Made by a program: the position numbers and the translations under genes. Source: Symbiodinium natans (taxonomy: Eukaryota > Sar > Dinophyceae > Suessiales > Symbiodiniaceae). From it: 64,000 nt of DNA. The stretch spans positions 1-64,000 of the forward strand of contig CAJNDS010002185.1 in NCBI GenBank assembly GCA_905221605.1, read 5' to 3'. The notes below the pieces were generated by a model. The model ran no database searches. It was not told where the DNA came from and saw only the letters and a program-made list of their open reading frames with translations. This document shows positions 1 to 10,019 of this stretch, piece by piece. Position 1 is the first letter of the stretch; every line of letters starts with the position of its first letter.

Positions 1-135
1 CCCCCCCCCCTCCTCCTTCACCCCCCTCCTTCACCCCCCCCTCCCTCCTCCCCCCTCCCCCTCCCCCTCTCCTCCCCCCCATCTCCGCCCCCTCCTGCTG
101 GCTGCTGGGAGAGGCAGGGAGGGGGTGGGGGGAAG
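1..135. repeat. C-rich low-complexity tract
   Basis: Almost pure C/T then G-rich sequence with no coding signal. It lies directly beside a 100-bp segment matching one arm of the inverted-repeat element at 1021-1500, so it may be the GC-rich spacer of a second, half-copy of that element. Confidence 0.7.
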
Positions 136-137
136 GG

Positions 138-236
138 GTTCGTTCAAAACGTTTCCTTCAAAACGTTTTGTTCAAAGCGTTCTTGGGACCCAAACCCTAT
201 ACAATTTCTATAAACCCTAAACCCTAACCCTAAATT
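138..236 (+). repeat. Solo arm of inverted-repeat family (third copy)
   Basis: The stretch repeats AAAACGTTT-type motifs, then TTGGGACCCAAACCC and ACAATTTCTATAAACCC. It runs into CCCTAAACCCTAACCC. It matches, in the same orientation, the right arm at 1343-1500. Confidence 0.75.
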
Positions 237-239
237 CTG

Positions 240-560
240 GTGCGGGAGAAGCCCAAAAAGGCCCAGAAACGGGGAGAAGCCCAAAGGCTCCAAAAATGTC
301 AAAAAAAACTCAGAAAATGGTCCCGGAGAAGTTCAAAAGGCCTCAGCAAAAAGGCTCAGGAATGGTCCGAGAGAAGCCCAAAAAGCTCAGAAATGAACCG
401 GCAAAAGCCTGAAAAGGCTCCGGGAGAAGCCTTAGAAGTCCGGGAGAAGCCCAAAAATGCTCAGAAATGGTCCGAAAAAGGCTCAGAAATGGTCCGGGAG
501 AAACACAAAAAGGGCTCAGAAAGGTCCGGGAGATTGCTTCAGAAGGCTCAAATTTTGCTT
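240..560 (+). repeat. Degenerate ~33-bp minisatellite
   Basis: About nine imperfect units built on GGTCCGGGAGAAGCCC followed by AAAAAGGCTCAGAAAT. The reading frame that crosses it is a by-product of the repeat period, with a biased Lys/Arg/Ser/Glu composition. No gene is called. Confidence 0.75.
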
Positions 561-599
561 CTCAGAGCCCAAATTAGCCTGTCAGGGAGATACCTACCC

Positions 600-806
600 T
601 TTGTTCCCCCCGTCCCCTGGGGGTGGGCTGTGGGGAGGGGAAGGGGGGAGGAGGGGATGAGGTGAGGAGGGGATGAAGAGGAGGGGGGGGAGGAGGGGGA
701 GGAGCAAGGAAGGAAGGGGGGAAAGAGGGGGGCGGGGCAGGAGGGGGGCTAGGAGTCTAGGAGGGGCAAGGAAGGAAGAGGGGAAAGAGGGGGGGGAGGA
801 GGAGGG
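600..806. repeat. G-rich low-complexity tract
   Basis: GGGGAGGA-type purine-rich sequence with many G runs of 4-8. No gene is visible. The + strand could form G-quadruplexes. Confidence 0.7.
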
Positions 807-998
807 CAGGGCGAGGTTTGAGTAAATTGAGCGTTTGGCCTCAGACTTAAACTCGGCTTGTCAGCTGTTTAGACAAACTTCGAGATTCAGAATGGTACCA
901 CAGGGCGAGGTTAGAGTAAATTGAGCATTTGGCCTCAGACTTAAACTCGGCTTGTCAGCTGTTTAGACAAATAACTTGAAAATTCAGAATGGTACCAC
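807..998 (+). repeat. Tandem duplication, 94-bp period
   Basis: Two copies start CAGGGCGAGGTT at 807 and 901. Each contains TTGGCCTCAGACTTAAACTC and ends near AATTCAGAATGGTACCAC. Copy two has a few substitutions and a short insertion. No coding signal. Confidence 0.9.
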
Positions 999-1020
999 GT
1001 ACAATTTCAATTTGTTTTGT

Positions 1021-1500
1021 CTTGAGGGTTTAGGGTTTAGGGTTTCGGGTTTTAGGGTTTTTATAGAAATTGTATAGGGTTTGGGTCCCAATAACGTTTT
1101 GACCGAAACGTTTTGTTTTTTGGAACTATGATTCTTTTTTTGAGGGGGTGAGGGAACGGGAGGGGGGGAAAAGGAGGGGGGGGTTGAGGGGGGGAAGAGG
1201 ACTCTACCCTGTCTCGAATGCTCAATTCATTCAAACTGAGCCCCACCCCCTTCCCCCCTCCCCCCCCCCGTCCCTCCCCCTCTCCCCACCCCGCCCCTAG
1301 AGAATTCATATAGAAGATCGGACCCTCCCCCCAAAACATGAAACATAGTTCCAGATTTCATAACGTTTCGGTCAAAACTGTCGGTCAAACGTTTCGGTCA
1401 AAACGTTATTGGGACCCAAACCCTATACAATTTCTATAAACCCTAAAAACCCTAAACCCGAAACCCTACTAAAACCCTAAACCCTAAACCCTAAACCCTA
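1021..1500. mobile_element. Inverted-repeat element with GC-rich spacer
   Basis: The left arm (1021-1132) and right arm (1343-1500) are reverse complements. Both contain GGGACCCAAACCCTATAC or its complement, ATTTCTATAAA, repeated CGTTTCGGTCAAAACG, and an outer edge of telomere-like repeats. The 210-bp spacer is G/C-rich. The right arm is longer because the CGGTCAAAACG motif is repeated. It has no ORF with recognisable function, and the outer boundaries merge into TTTAGGG sequence, so no target duplication can be read. Confidence 0.75.
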
Positions 1501-1626
1501 TGTAGAGTCGAGCTTTCCGAAGCCCGCAACCTTCTTCTTGACGCTGCTCGTGTCGGTCGCTCGCCATGGTTCGGCCGATGCCGCCGCAAAGGCAGGGATG
1601 GCATCCGCGGCTGCCTGAGAACGTGT

Positions 1627-1742
1627 AATATTGGGGGTCGGAATGGGGTTTAGGGTTTAGGGTTTAGGGTTTAGGGTTTAGGGTTATAATCCCTTTATGA
1701 TTATACTAGAATGACCCCAAAAATCTTTTCAGACCCCGATAT
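1627..1742. mobile_element. MITE-like inverted repeat filled by a telomeric array
   Basis: The ends AATATTGGGGGTCGGAA and TTTTCAGACCCCGATATT are imperfect inverted repeats. A (TTTAGGG)5 array at about 1648-1686 splits the element just after GGAATGGGG. The segment TAATCCCTTTATGATTATAC and what follows aligns with the related copy at 44168-44275, which has no array. Confidence 0.6.
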
Positions 1743-2356
1743 TCGGCTCGGTGGGCAAGCATTAGGGTTCCTGAACGCTAAAATCGAACCTTGCAAAAAC
1801 CTTCGACTGCAATTGCGAAAACACATGGCAATACCTTTACTTCAACTACGACGACGACTACAACTAAAACAACTACATCAACAACAATAGTCATCGAACC
1901 CTCGTATTAACAATGGGCAGGAGCCATAGCAACCGCACACATCCTACAAGCAACCTTTGACAGTTCCATGCTAGAAAGGTCCTGGCGATCCCGCCCGTGC
2001 TCAGTCATTCAGCAACAGAGAAGCATGTTCTCGCAAAAAGGAATTTGATCTTGCTATCTAACCAAGTAATCAAGTGAAGTTGCCCAAGCTTTGTCTCATG
2101 TTCACCCCCCGATTAAACCGCGCGCTGTGCCAGATCTGCGCGCTCGTTGAGAAGTAGTGTGAGTTCAGCAGCCTCAACCCAAGATCCTCAAAACAGGACC
2201 ACCCAGAGCCCTCCAAAAAGTAGCGATCCCTCAGTCAGCTTTTCTCTAAGAAACAAAAGCTCTCCAGCTCGGACAAGCAACCCCCGTGGCATCAAGTGGA
2301 CCACCCAAATGAGGCTCAGACACTCCGAGGGCCCTGATTGTACCGAGCTTACAGTC
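1743..2356. other. Unique non-coding block
   Basis: No ORF shows a recognisable domain. The sequence is of ordinary complexity up to the TTTAGGG array at 2357. Confidence 0.5.
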
Positions 2357-2403
2357 GGGTTTAGGGTTTAGGGTTTAGGGTTCAGGGTTTAGGGTTTAGG
2401 GTT
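2357..2403 (+). repeat. Interstitial telomeric array (TTTAGGG)
   Basis: About six units, one of them TTCAGGG. Confidence 0.9.
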
Positions 2404-3195
2404 CTTTAAACAAGCCCCAGCACCTCCCCGATTAGTGCGGGCCTTCGGCTCAAGTCAAAAACGATTTTGTGAGGGAATCAAGGGTTTTTCTGTCCAGAAG
2501 CCTCGAGCCATGATCCTAAAAACGGGGGCGCACATCAGGAACCCAGACAGCCCCTCAAAAAACAGCGATTCCGCATTGAGGTTTTCTTTAAAATGCCTCA
2601 ACGCGGCTGCAAGCACAGAAGCATGCGTAAAGGATGGACAGAATCAACATTAGGATCCAAATATCAAAGTCTGGGGAGCAACAAAAAACAAACGGGGGTC
2701 AACAAAGCTAAGTTCCAAAACCCCACAGGATCTTGCAAATACTGTCAGTTGCAGATCTACCTATCCGCAGACTCCAAAGACTGAAAGTAAACAGGCCTGT
2801 ATTGGCGCTATTGCAAACTGGGAGGGCGGTGGGGCTGCGAAGCCATCTTTCAAACGTTGCACTGTTGCAAGTCCCTGCTACCAAGCCAAGCCGTATTTGC
2901 AGATTACAAATCGGCGGAAGTGCTACAAGTTAGCTTTTGTTGAGCTTGTGAACAGGAGATCGGAGCAAATACGCAAACATGGAGGCAAAAATGCCGTGCT
3001 TTACAATTTCTTCTTGCCTGCCTTCTATAAGGATTTGATTCTTGTTGATCCTTATCTGCTTTGTGGTTATTCCCTAATTGGCTATCTTTTCTTAACGGAT
3101 CCTTGGCCGAGAAAATGTCCAACGAAAAAGACCCTTTTCTGGGCACAAGCCATAACAAATACCCTTTCTGAATCCATTCCAAGCCTCTACCCACC
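2404..3195. other. Unique block, no gene recognised
   Basis: Several open frames of 60-150 codons overlap on both strands. None shows a motif or a compositional signal separating it from chance. The sequence may be relic genic or repeat DNA. Confidence 0.45.
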
Positions 3196-3204
3196 TATTT
3201 GTGG

Positions 3205-3342
3205 CGTGGGGGTTTGGGGGGGGGTTGGGGGGGTTGGGGGGGGGGTGGGGGGGGGGGTGGGGGGGGGTTGGGGGGGGGGTGGGGGGGGGGGTTGGGGGGG
3301 GTGTTGGGGGGGTGTGGGGGGGGGGGGGGGGGGGGGGGGGTA
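3205..3342 (+). repeat. Long G tract with GGGGTT interruptions
   Basis: About 138 bp of G runs of 5-20 separated by single or double T, a strong G-quadruplex candidate. It may also be mis-sized by sequencing. Confidence 0.9.
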
Positions 3343-3429
3343 AGATGGACAAAGATGGACACTTAAAGGCTATGCTGCACGTGCGTGCCTTGTAAACACA
3401 TACTTTACAAACTCGCAGAATAGACGCAA

Positions 3430-3770
3430 CGGCGCGGAACGCGCGGAGGGCGTGCAGGGCGCGGAGGGCTCGCGGAAGGCGCAGAGGGCGCGGAGGGCGT
3501 GGAGGGCGCGGAGGGCGCGGAGGGTGCGGAGGGCGCGGAGGGCGCGGAGGACGCGGAGCGCACGGAGGGCGCGGAGGGCGCGGAGGGTGCGGAGGGCGCG
3601 GAGGGTGGGGAGGGCGCGGAGGGCGCGGAGGGCGCGGGAGCGCGCGGAGGGCGTGGGAGCGCGCGGAGGGCGCGGAGGGCGCGAAGGGCGCGAAGCGTGC
3701 AGAGGGGCGGAAGGGCGCGGAGGGCGCGGAGGGCGCGGGCTTGCAATTTAAACGCGGAGGGTGCGGAGGG
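3430..3770 (+). repeat. 9-bp minisatellite GCGGAGGGC
   Basis: About 35 units of GCGGAGGGC with variants such as GTGGAGGGC and GCGCGGGAG. All frames stay open across it because 9 is a multiple of three; the resulting Ala/Pro/Arg/Glu-Gly repeat peptides are artefacts of composition. Confidence 0.95.
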
Positions 3771-4626
3771 CGCATCCACGTGTCCCCAAATCCCCTGCCC
3801 ATCAACCGAATGTCACTCTCCCCTTCCGCGCCGAACCCGTCCGTCAACCTCCATGCATGGTCCACGCCTCCCCACACCACGACCCTCTCCAGCAAGATGT
3901 TGCGAACCCCCTCCCTTGACCGTGTCGTCTCCGCGGTCCGCGGCCTCCCGTCAAAATTCGTTCCGTCCGACCCTCCAAGAAGCGATCCGATAGAACGCCT
4001 TCCGCATTAAAGCGCCAAACGAGAACCCAATTTCAGAATTGGTTTTCGGGAAAAATCAAGAAAACAAAGAGCACACGCAGAATAGACGTTAAGCGTCCAA
4101 GGCACGGGGCGGGTGGGGGGGGGTGGGGGGGGGGAATGGCGGGGCGTGGGGGGGGGGGGCGCGGAAAGGGGGCCAAGGAACGGACATAAACTTCTGTTCT
4201 TAAACCCTAAACGCTATCTGTCTGGTCGCCCCGACCTCTCGCGGAACGCCCTTCCTTCGGGGCTTCCGCTGCGCTCCACAGGCCAGCGATCCTTTGAAGC
4301 TTGAATTTGGGGCTCGGATTTTGGGTTAAGAGAGGGTTTATTCGGGCTTGGAGGGTGTCGAGCTTCGGTCCAGGGAGCGTGTCTGATAAACCTTCTTTTG
4401 TGCATTTACGTACATACATGCAAGATCACAGCTGTTGTGGCCCCAGACCCTACATGTTCTTAGCCTAGTCCGACACAATCCAGAATTAGGGCACAATTAG
4501 TGTGTTGGGCTTAGTTCAGGCTAATATTTAGGCGGTCAAGATAATTACTGAATCATGTTCCCTTCTGGTCCCTTTGTAGTTATTCCCTGATAACCAAAAC
4601 CCCATTCTAATTATTCAGGCCCTCTT
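3771..4626. other. Unique block with G-rich patch
   Basis: No gene recognised. A G-rich patch lies at about 4105-4170. The last 60 bp (about 4565-4625) resemble a segment at about 42315-42390: both read TGGTCCCTTT, then an AT-rich core, then CCAAAACCC and TTCTAA and a GGCCC end. This is a dispersed repeat of unknown kind. Confidence 0.5.
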
Positions 4627-4731
4627 CCCAGAGACTCCAACCTTAGTTAAGGAATATACCTTAAATTATAATAGGAACCCGAATATGATTTAAGGTATCT
4701 TCCTTGTTTAAGGGGTTTTGGAGTCTCTGGG
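4627..4731. mobile_element. MITE-like element, ~40-bp terminal inverted repeats
   Basis: The ends are CCCAGAGACTCCAA and TTGGAGTCTCTGGG. Pairing continues inward through TTAAGGAATATACCTTAAAT and its partner ATTTAAGGTATCTTCCTT. It is 105 bp long with no coding capacity. Flanking bases share only TT, so target-site duplication is uncertain. Confidence 0.8.
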
Positions 4732-4918
4732 TTGAACCCCGAAACCCTAAACGCTGACCTTGGAACCTGCGGCTTCGGAGGGTGGCCAAGAGAGGGCATG
4801 CAAAGGGTACACTGGCAGCAAGCAAGCAACCGTCTGCAGTTTCGAAGCCCGGACCTTGAGCTTACCTCTTCGAGCCCCTAACCCAGACCCTGGGCCCTGG
4901 ACCCTAGACCCTAAACCT

Positions 4919-5069
4919 TAGGGTTTAGGGTTAGGGTTTAGGGTTTAGGGTTTAGGGTTTAGGGTTTAGGGTTTAGGGTTTAGGGTTTAGGGTTTAGGGT
5001 TTAGGGTTTAGGGTTTAGGGTTTAGGGTTTAGGGTTTAGGGTTTAGGGTTTAGGGTTTAGGGTTTAGGG
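4919..5069 (+). repeat. Interstitial telomeric array (TTTAGGG), ~21 units
   Basis: Nearly perfect TTTAGGG units. It is preceded by CCCTAGACCCTAAACC in the opposite orientation, so the orientation flips at about 4918. Confidence 0.95.
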
Positions 5070-5805
5070 CCCCTTGACCTCCAAACCGCACAACTCAAGA
5101 CGGCCAAACGGTGTCCGAGTCGCGTGTCGCAAGGCGTTGACGCTCCACTTGGCGCCGTTCTTTGAGGCGCACCAGCTCTGCCTGGCTTAAGGGGTTTCAG
5201 GGGCTCTAAACCCCCAAACCTGCAAACCATAAACCCTAAACCCTAAACCCTAAACTCCGAACCCTAAGCCTAAATGAAGGTTGGTAGATTGCATCACGAC
5301 CTAGCAAGTTCATTGGCAAGCGCAGAGGATTCGGTACGCTTACTCGCTTTCACTTCTTGTCAAGCCATTTTCTTAAGTCTGAACCCAAGTACAAATTACA
5401 CTTTCCTAGCGGATGCAATGGAAGGGCAGTGCCTTTCGCGAGCCAACAGCCGCCGCAAGAACTTTCGTGGACGTTTATATCACATCGCATAAAACCTCTA
5501 CTGTAAGCACCCGATAACCGAAAACGGCAGACGATCAGCCATGGCGGCTTCGTCTGAAGGCTGCGTGCAATACGGGGCTTACATGGCTCGCAGCCTCTAC
5601 AGATTCTGGCCAAGGCTGACATGCAGTGCATGGCCTTTCGGCAAAGAAAGGCCGAATCAAATTATCTAAGGTTGAGAGGAGTGTCTCGGCTGCGTGATTG
5701 AGGTGTAATGCCTTGACACGTTTGTGCTTATTCATTTGCCAGTTCCCGTGCTTTACAACACAAGTGATAGTTCAATTCAATCAAAAATGGTGCCGCACTT
5801 CCTGT
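5070..5805. other. Unique block, no gene recognised
   Basis: Contains a short CCCTAAA run at about 5233-5253. Open frames of 60-93 codons have no motifs. It lies downstream (minus strand) of the Ig-like fragment and could hold further exons, which cannot be shown from sequence alone. Confidence 0.4.
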
Positions 5806-6249
5806 CTAGGAGCCTATTCGTTCGCAGACCCTGAGCCTGATCAATGCAACACCAGCCCTCGGCGGTGATAGCGATGGGTTGCAGGCAGTAACGTAGAATT
5901 CCACTTGCTCTCGCGTGGGCTCCTGAGGCCGGCCATAAAGCAAGCCCGATCGCTCATCCAGCGTTACTCCCAGCGGAAGCCTCGGAACGACGGCAAAAAG
6001 GCAGCCTTGCTGGAGGAGAGATAGCGGCGGCCACAACTCTACCATCTGACCAACAGAAACCTCGAGGCTGCATGGGGTATACTTGAAGACGCTCTCGCCG
6101 GTGTCCAGAAAAAGGTTCCTGAAGTGGCATCGGGGAGGGCGACGTAGAACTTGAAGCGTGCGGCATCCCCACCACATCAATCTGTAGCACTCGGGACTGG
6201 AAGCGGCGCTCGTCGGCTGCTCCATGTTACCGACTTGTGGCGGCACCAT
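5806..6249 (-). pseudogene. Possible exon or gene fragment with He_PIG-type Ig-like domain
   Basis: This 147-residue frame may encode part of a putative Ig/cadherin-like fold, a type often found in large surface or adhesion proteins. Residues about 75-135 fit the He_PIG pattern: a hydrophobic-x-Val strand, LPLGVTLDERSG, then LLYGRP, then FYVTACN and a final ALIRLRV strand. The usual form is LPxGLxLDxxTGxIxGxP. The Met at 6249 is only the first in frame; an upstream exon may exist, since a Cys-rich frame overlaps at about 6180-6560 on the same strand. No signal peptide or membrane segment is visible, and no splice site could be assigned. It could be one exon of a real gene or a relic. Confidence 0.45.
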
Positions 6250-7250
6250 CCCGCTGAAGCCCGGGCGCCTGCCTCACCAAAGCTCTTTTGCAAGGATGCT
6301 CGGTTGCTGGCTTTAAGGCAGCTGTCGCAGTCGCGACCCACACGGCAGCCCCAATGTGAAAAGGAGTAGTCGGCGCAGGGCAGGGCTTGCAGCTTGCATT
6401 TGTGGGGATGTCCGACGCTGCGCACGGTCTCCTCTGGTCCATCAATCACGGAGTAGAGCTGCCTCGGAGCATCTTCTGCAGACTCCATGGAAGCCTTGGC
6501 GGACTCTGTGCCAGATCGCTGCTGCTGCCATGCCGGGCCACCGTGCTTGCCTCGCTCTCCTCGCACACTGAGAGCTCACAGCCTGCCATCTCAGGGTTTT
6601 ATTCAAGCTTGGGCGGCACAAGGGTGGTAAAGGCCTCTTTCAGACTCCCCTTTGCCGGAGGCTCCGCTGCAGTAAAGCTCGTTGTGCTCGAATCCGGGCA
6701 CACCAACAATCTGTGCTAGCTCTTAGTCGGGAGGGACTTGGGAACCTTACATTCCTGCAAGCCTACCTGACTCCCCAACTCCCGACTAAGAACAAGCACG
6801 GGTTTAGCGAATTCTTTCTCGCTTGGGCCAGGGAGAGATGCGCTCAAGCTCCTTGGTGCAACATGGTGCAATGCTCTGAGAGGCGCGGGGTGTCAGTAGC
6901 AAGCCCAATGTAACAGCACAAGAGTGGGAACTCAGGAATTTAGGCTAAAACCCTACCCTAAACCCTCAACCCTCAACCCTAAACCCTCGCGGCCCTAGCA
7001 AGGGAACAAGTGGGCGTCCCGGCGAATTTTTTACCATGGCTTCAGGGCACAGGGGCCCAAGTGCTTCGTGAAAAGGACCTCTAGCTCCCAGAGGAACACC
7101 ATCGAAAACAAAACGCAATGGTTCTCATGACTTGGGCGCTGAGCGACTCGACCTGGGTTTCCCACAGCAGCTTCCTCTTCTCAAAGCCCTGCCCAAGCCA
7201 CAACTTCGGACATAAACGAGGATGTCCCTTAGAATCCTTTGGACAACATT
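6250..7250. other. Unique block, possible remains of the adjacent gene
   Basis: A minus-strand open frame at 6177-6566 is Cys-rich (KCKLQALPCADYSF then GCRVGRDCDSCLK) and could be another exon. The rest shows no gene. A short run of CCCTAAACCCTCAACCCT occurs at about 6955-6990. Confidence 0.35.
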
Positions 7251-7255
7251 CCTTA

Positions 7256-7256
<1 letters not shown>

Positions 7257-7288
<32 letters not shown>

Positions 7289-7307
7289 TATATATATATA
7301 TATATAA
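7257..7307 (+). repeat. AT-rich microsatellite
   Basis: (AAAT)n followed by (AT)n at the end. Confidence 0.95.
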
Positions 7308-7475
7308 TGTATAGATGTACTCCTCTTAAACCCCATAAGGGCAAATATGAAATGTCCCAAGGGCCTGCCTAACCTGTACACCTTGGACAGAACAACAAGA
7401 CGGCAGGACGTGCAGTTGGGGCTTCGGGTATGGTGCCCATTCATCTCAAAGCTGCAAACCAAGCCCTGTTGGATT

Positions 7476-7520
7476 TTAGGGTTTAGGGGGAACCCTAAAC
7501 CCTAAACCCTGAACCCTAAA
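7476..7520. repeat. Head-to-head telomeric junction
   Basis: TTTAGGGTTTAGGG is followed directly by GGAACCCTAAACCCTAAACCC, so two arrays face each other. Confidence 0.85.
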
Positions 7521-9364
7521 ACCCCATAAGCCCCAAAAACGGCCCTGAGCCCATCGTCAATCTCCTGACTCCCGTCGGAGGCACCTTGAAGACCACGATC
7601 TCTTGCTCCAACGCTTGGAGCATCCTCGGCTTTTGCGGTTGGGTTATGAAGGTTTAAGGGGGGAGCGGGGGGGGAAAGGGATCCTTGGGGTTTGGTCCTA
7701 GGGTAGGAGCCTTTGGGGTGCTAGCCAGGGAGGCACTAGCTATGGTTACCCTACGTCTAGCACTCTCAGTAGCCATTGGAGGGTTTCCTTTATTGTTGAG
7801 TCGAACCCTTGCAGCCTTGTACCCCATTGCTCGCGGCCTGGAAGCCTTTCCACACACCTCCTGGGCTCTTCCCCGGATTCCGCCAAGCGTCTGGGCCTGT
7901 TGCTCAATGAGCTGCCACTGCTCCTGCGCCTGGCTCAGGGTTTAGGGTTTAGGGTTTAGGGTTTAGGGCGTAGGGGTTTAGGGTCGGTAGCCGCGCCCTC
8001 AATCCTGCCTCAGATCCCTTCAGCCTTCCGCCCCAACACAGCAGCTCGATGTCTTGAACCCCATGCGAGAGAACACAGGAGACATGCAGAGACCTCAAGC
8101 CCCGAACCCCGACATCCTGAAGCCTCGAGGGTTTAGGGTTTAGGGTTTAGGGGTTTGCGCCCCCTTCCCACAACATGTGGCACGCTGCGGGCAGACAGTG
8201 GCCACTGAGAAGCTGCTGGAGAGGTTGCCAACCAAGCTAGAGGCCGAAGCCCTACAAAGGGTTGTGGGGTTGAGAACGGTAATCCTAAACCCTAAACGCT
8301 AAACCCTAAACCCTAAACCCTAAACCAGCCGAGCCTTGTCACGGATGGCAACCATCACAGGGCACTACTCTAGCAGGGTGTACGGGAGGGGGGGGTGAAC
8401 GGAGTCCATATTCTCAGCCCTTGCACCCCATATTCCTTGTGCAACAATACTCGATCTTCTAATGTGTTCCTTTGAATAACAAAACGTATTCTGCCAGTAT
8501 AGGCCCCAAACAGTGAAAAGACCGCGAGCGCAGGAGGGCGCAAGGTCACCATGAAGTTGCGCGCTGCAAAAGCCGACTTTCAAGGCACCGGGCATCCGCT
8601 GCGTAAGTAACATGCACCATACAGCAGTCGATTTGAAGAGCCCATGGAGATCCAGACATCCCGGGTCTGCGTGCTATGCTTTGTACTACAACAGTCGTGC
8701 CCCGAAACTTCGGCCGTCACTCTGCGTCGTATGTTTGCACTGGCTTATACCACGAAAGCCAACGTTTCAGTCACTGGAGCTCCGGACACAATCCTCGTAA
8801 AGACGTGAATTTGTGCCACAGAAAAGTCAACTTTGGAGCCCTTAGAGCTCCGGACATCCTCCGCGTCACCTTCTGCTGCTAGTACGAGCGACGACTTGGT
8901 GGCGATATATAGGCTGCAAACGATTTGACGGTTTTGCACTTGACAACGAGAATGTGCCTGGGATCGAGGCGAGTTCAGCGACAGCTCTGTACCTGACGAC
9001 ATGCCCACGGGATCGAGGGGAGAATCCCCTCAAAACAAGGACCTGCAATCAGGTAACGCTCGTATCGAAAACCCCCATGTCGAACCCGGAGCCTGCGTGA
9101 GACCCGGGCGAGAATGTGACTATTTTGAACTCCGACAGATGCCCCCGGCGGTAGAATCGTTAGATTTCCGTAGTGTTGACACACTTGTGTTAAGGGAACA
9201 TCTAATCCCTAAGGGGGAGTCTGGAAGCCGGAAGAAACGAAGAAGGGACGCAAGCGATGTGACATGTATCCTATACTCGATAGACCTTCGACTTCATCCC
9301 CTTCAACCCCAGACCCTATACTTTATGAACCCTGAACCCTGAACTCTAGACTCTAAACCGTAAA
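7521..9364. other. Unique blocks between short telomeric arrays
   Basis: Small TTTAGGG arrays lie at about 7936-7969 and 8128-8152, and a CCCTAAA array at about 8283-8327. The remaining sequence, including 8330-9360, has open frames of 60-113 codons on both strands without recognisable domains. Confidence 0.45.
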
Positions 9365-9504
9365 TCCTAGACCCTAAACCCTAAACCCTACATAAACCCT
9401 AAACCCTAAACCCTAAACCCTAAACCCTAAACCCTAAACCCTAAACCCTAAACCCTAAACCCTAAACCCTAAACCCTAAACCCTAAACCCTAAACCCTAA
9501 ACCC
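9365..9504 (-). repeat. Interstitial telomeric array (CCCTAAA), ~19 units
   Basis: Nearly perfect CCCTAAA units on the + strand, with one CCCTACATAAA variant near the left end. Confidence 0.95.
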
Positions 9505-9625
9505 CAAGCCAACCCAAGGTAGCCCTCACCGAACTGCTCTTTGCCACCGGGCCTTGCCCTGTAAGAGCCTGAGGAGATCAGACACTTCGGGCCGCGGGGC
9601 CGCGCCGGATGTCCTGTCTGGGGCT

Positions 9626-9760
9626 TAGGGTTTAGGGTTTAGGGGTTTATAGGGTTTATAGGGTTTATAGGGTTTATAGGGTTTATAGGGTTTATAGGGT
9701 TTATAGGGTTTATAGGGTTTTGGGTTTATAGGGTTTGGGGTTTAGGGTATAGGGTTTAGT
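9626..9760 (+). repeat. Variant telomeric array with 9-bp unit TTTATAGGG
   Basis: Two TTTAGGG units are followed by about nine TTTATAGGG units, then a mix of TTTTGGG and TTTAGGG. Confidence 0.9.
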
Positions 9761-10019
9761 GTAGTTTAGGGTTTAGGCCCTAAACTCTAAACTTTACGGT
9801 TTGAGGTGGTTTAGGTTAGGGTTAGGGCTAAGGCAGGTTTATCAAGTCTCTCTCTCCCTGATGGCACGGCAGGGCTAGGAAAGATTCGAATCCTGGGTAC
9901 AGGCGCCAAAGCCCCCTCCAGCATGCCTTGGGATCCTCAACACTCTCTGGTAGGTTTCTTCAGAAACAGGAGAAACGGGAGCCCCATTCAATCGCGCGAG
10001 AGAAGAAAGAGGTACGTAT

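Noticed and set aside
300-560. CRISPR-like spacing in the minisatellite
   Set aside because: There are no distinct spacers and units are degenerate head-to-tail; the sequence is eukaryotic.
240-665. 141-codon Lys/Arg-rich frame
   Set aside because: It is a translation of the ~33-bp minisatellite with no domain; low-complexity composition.
3092-3895. Long minus-strand open frame rich in Pro/Ala/Arg
   Set aside because: It lies across the G tract and the 9-bp GCGGAGGGC minisatellite; openness follows from the period, and all frames there look alike.
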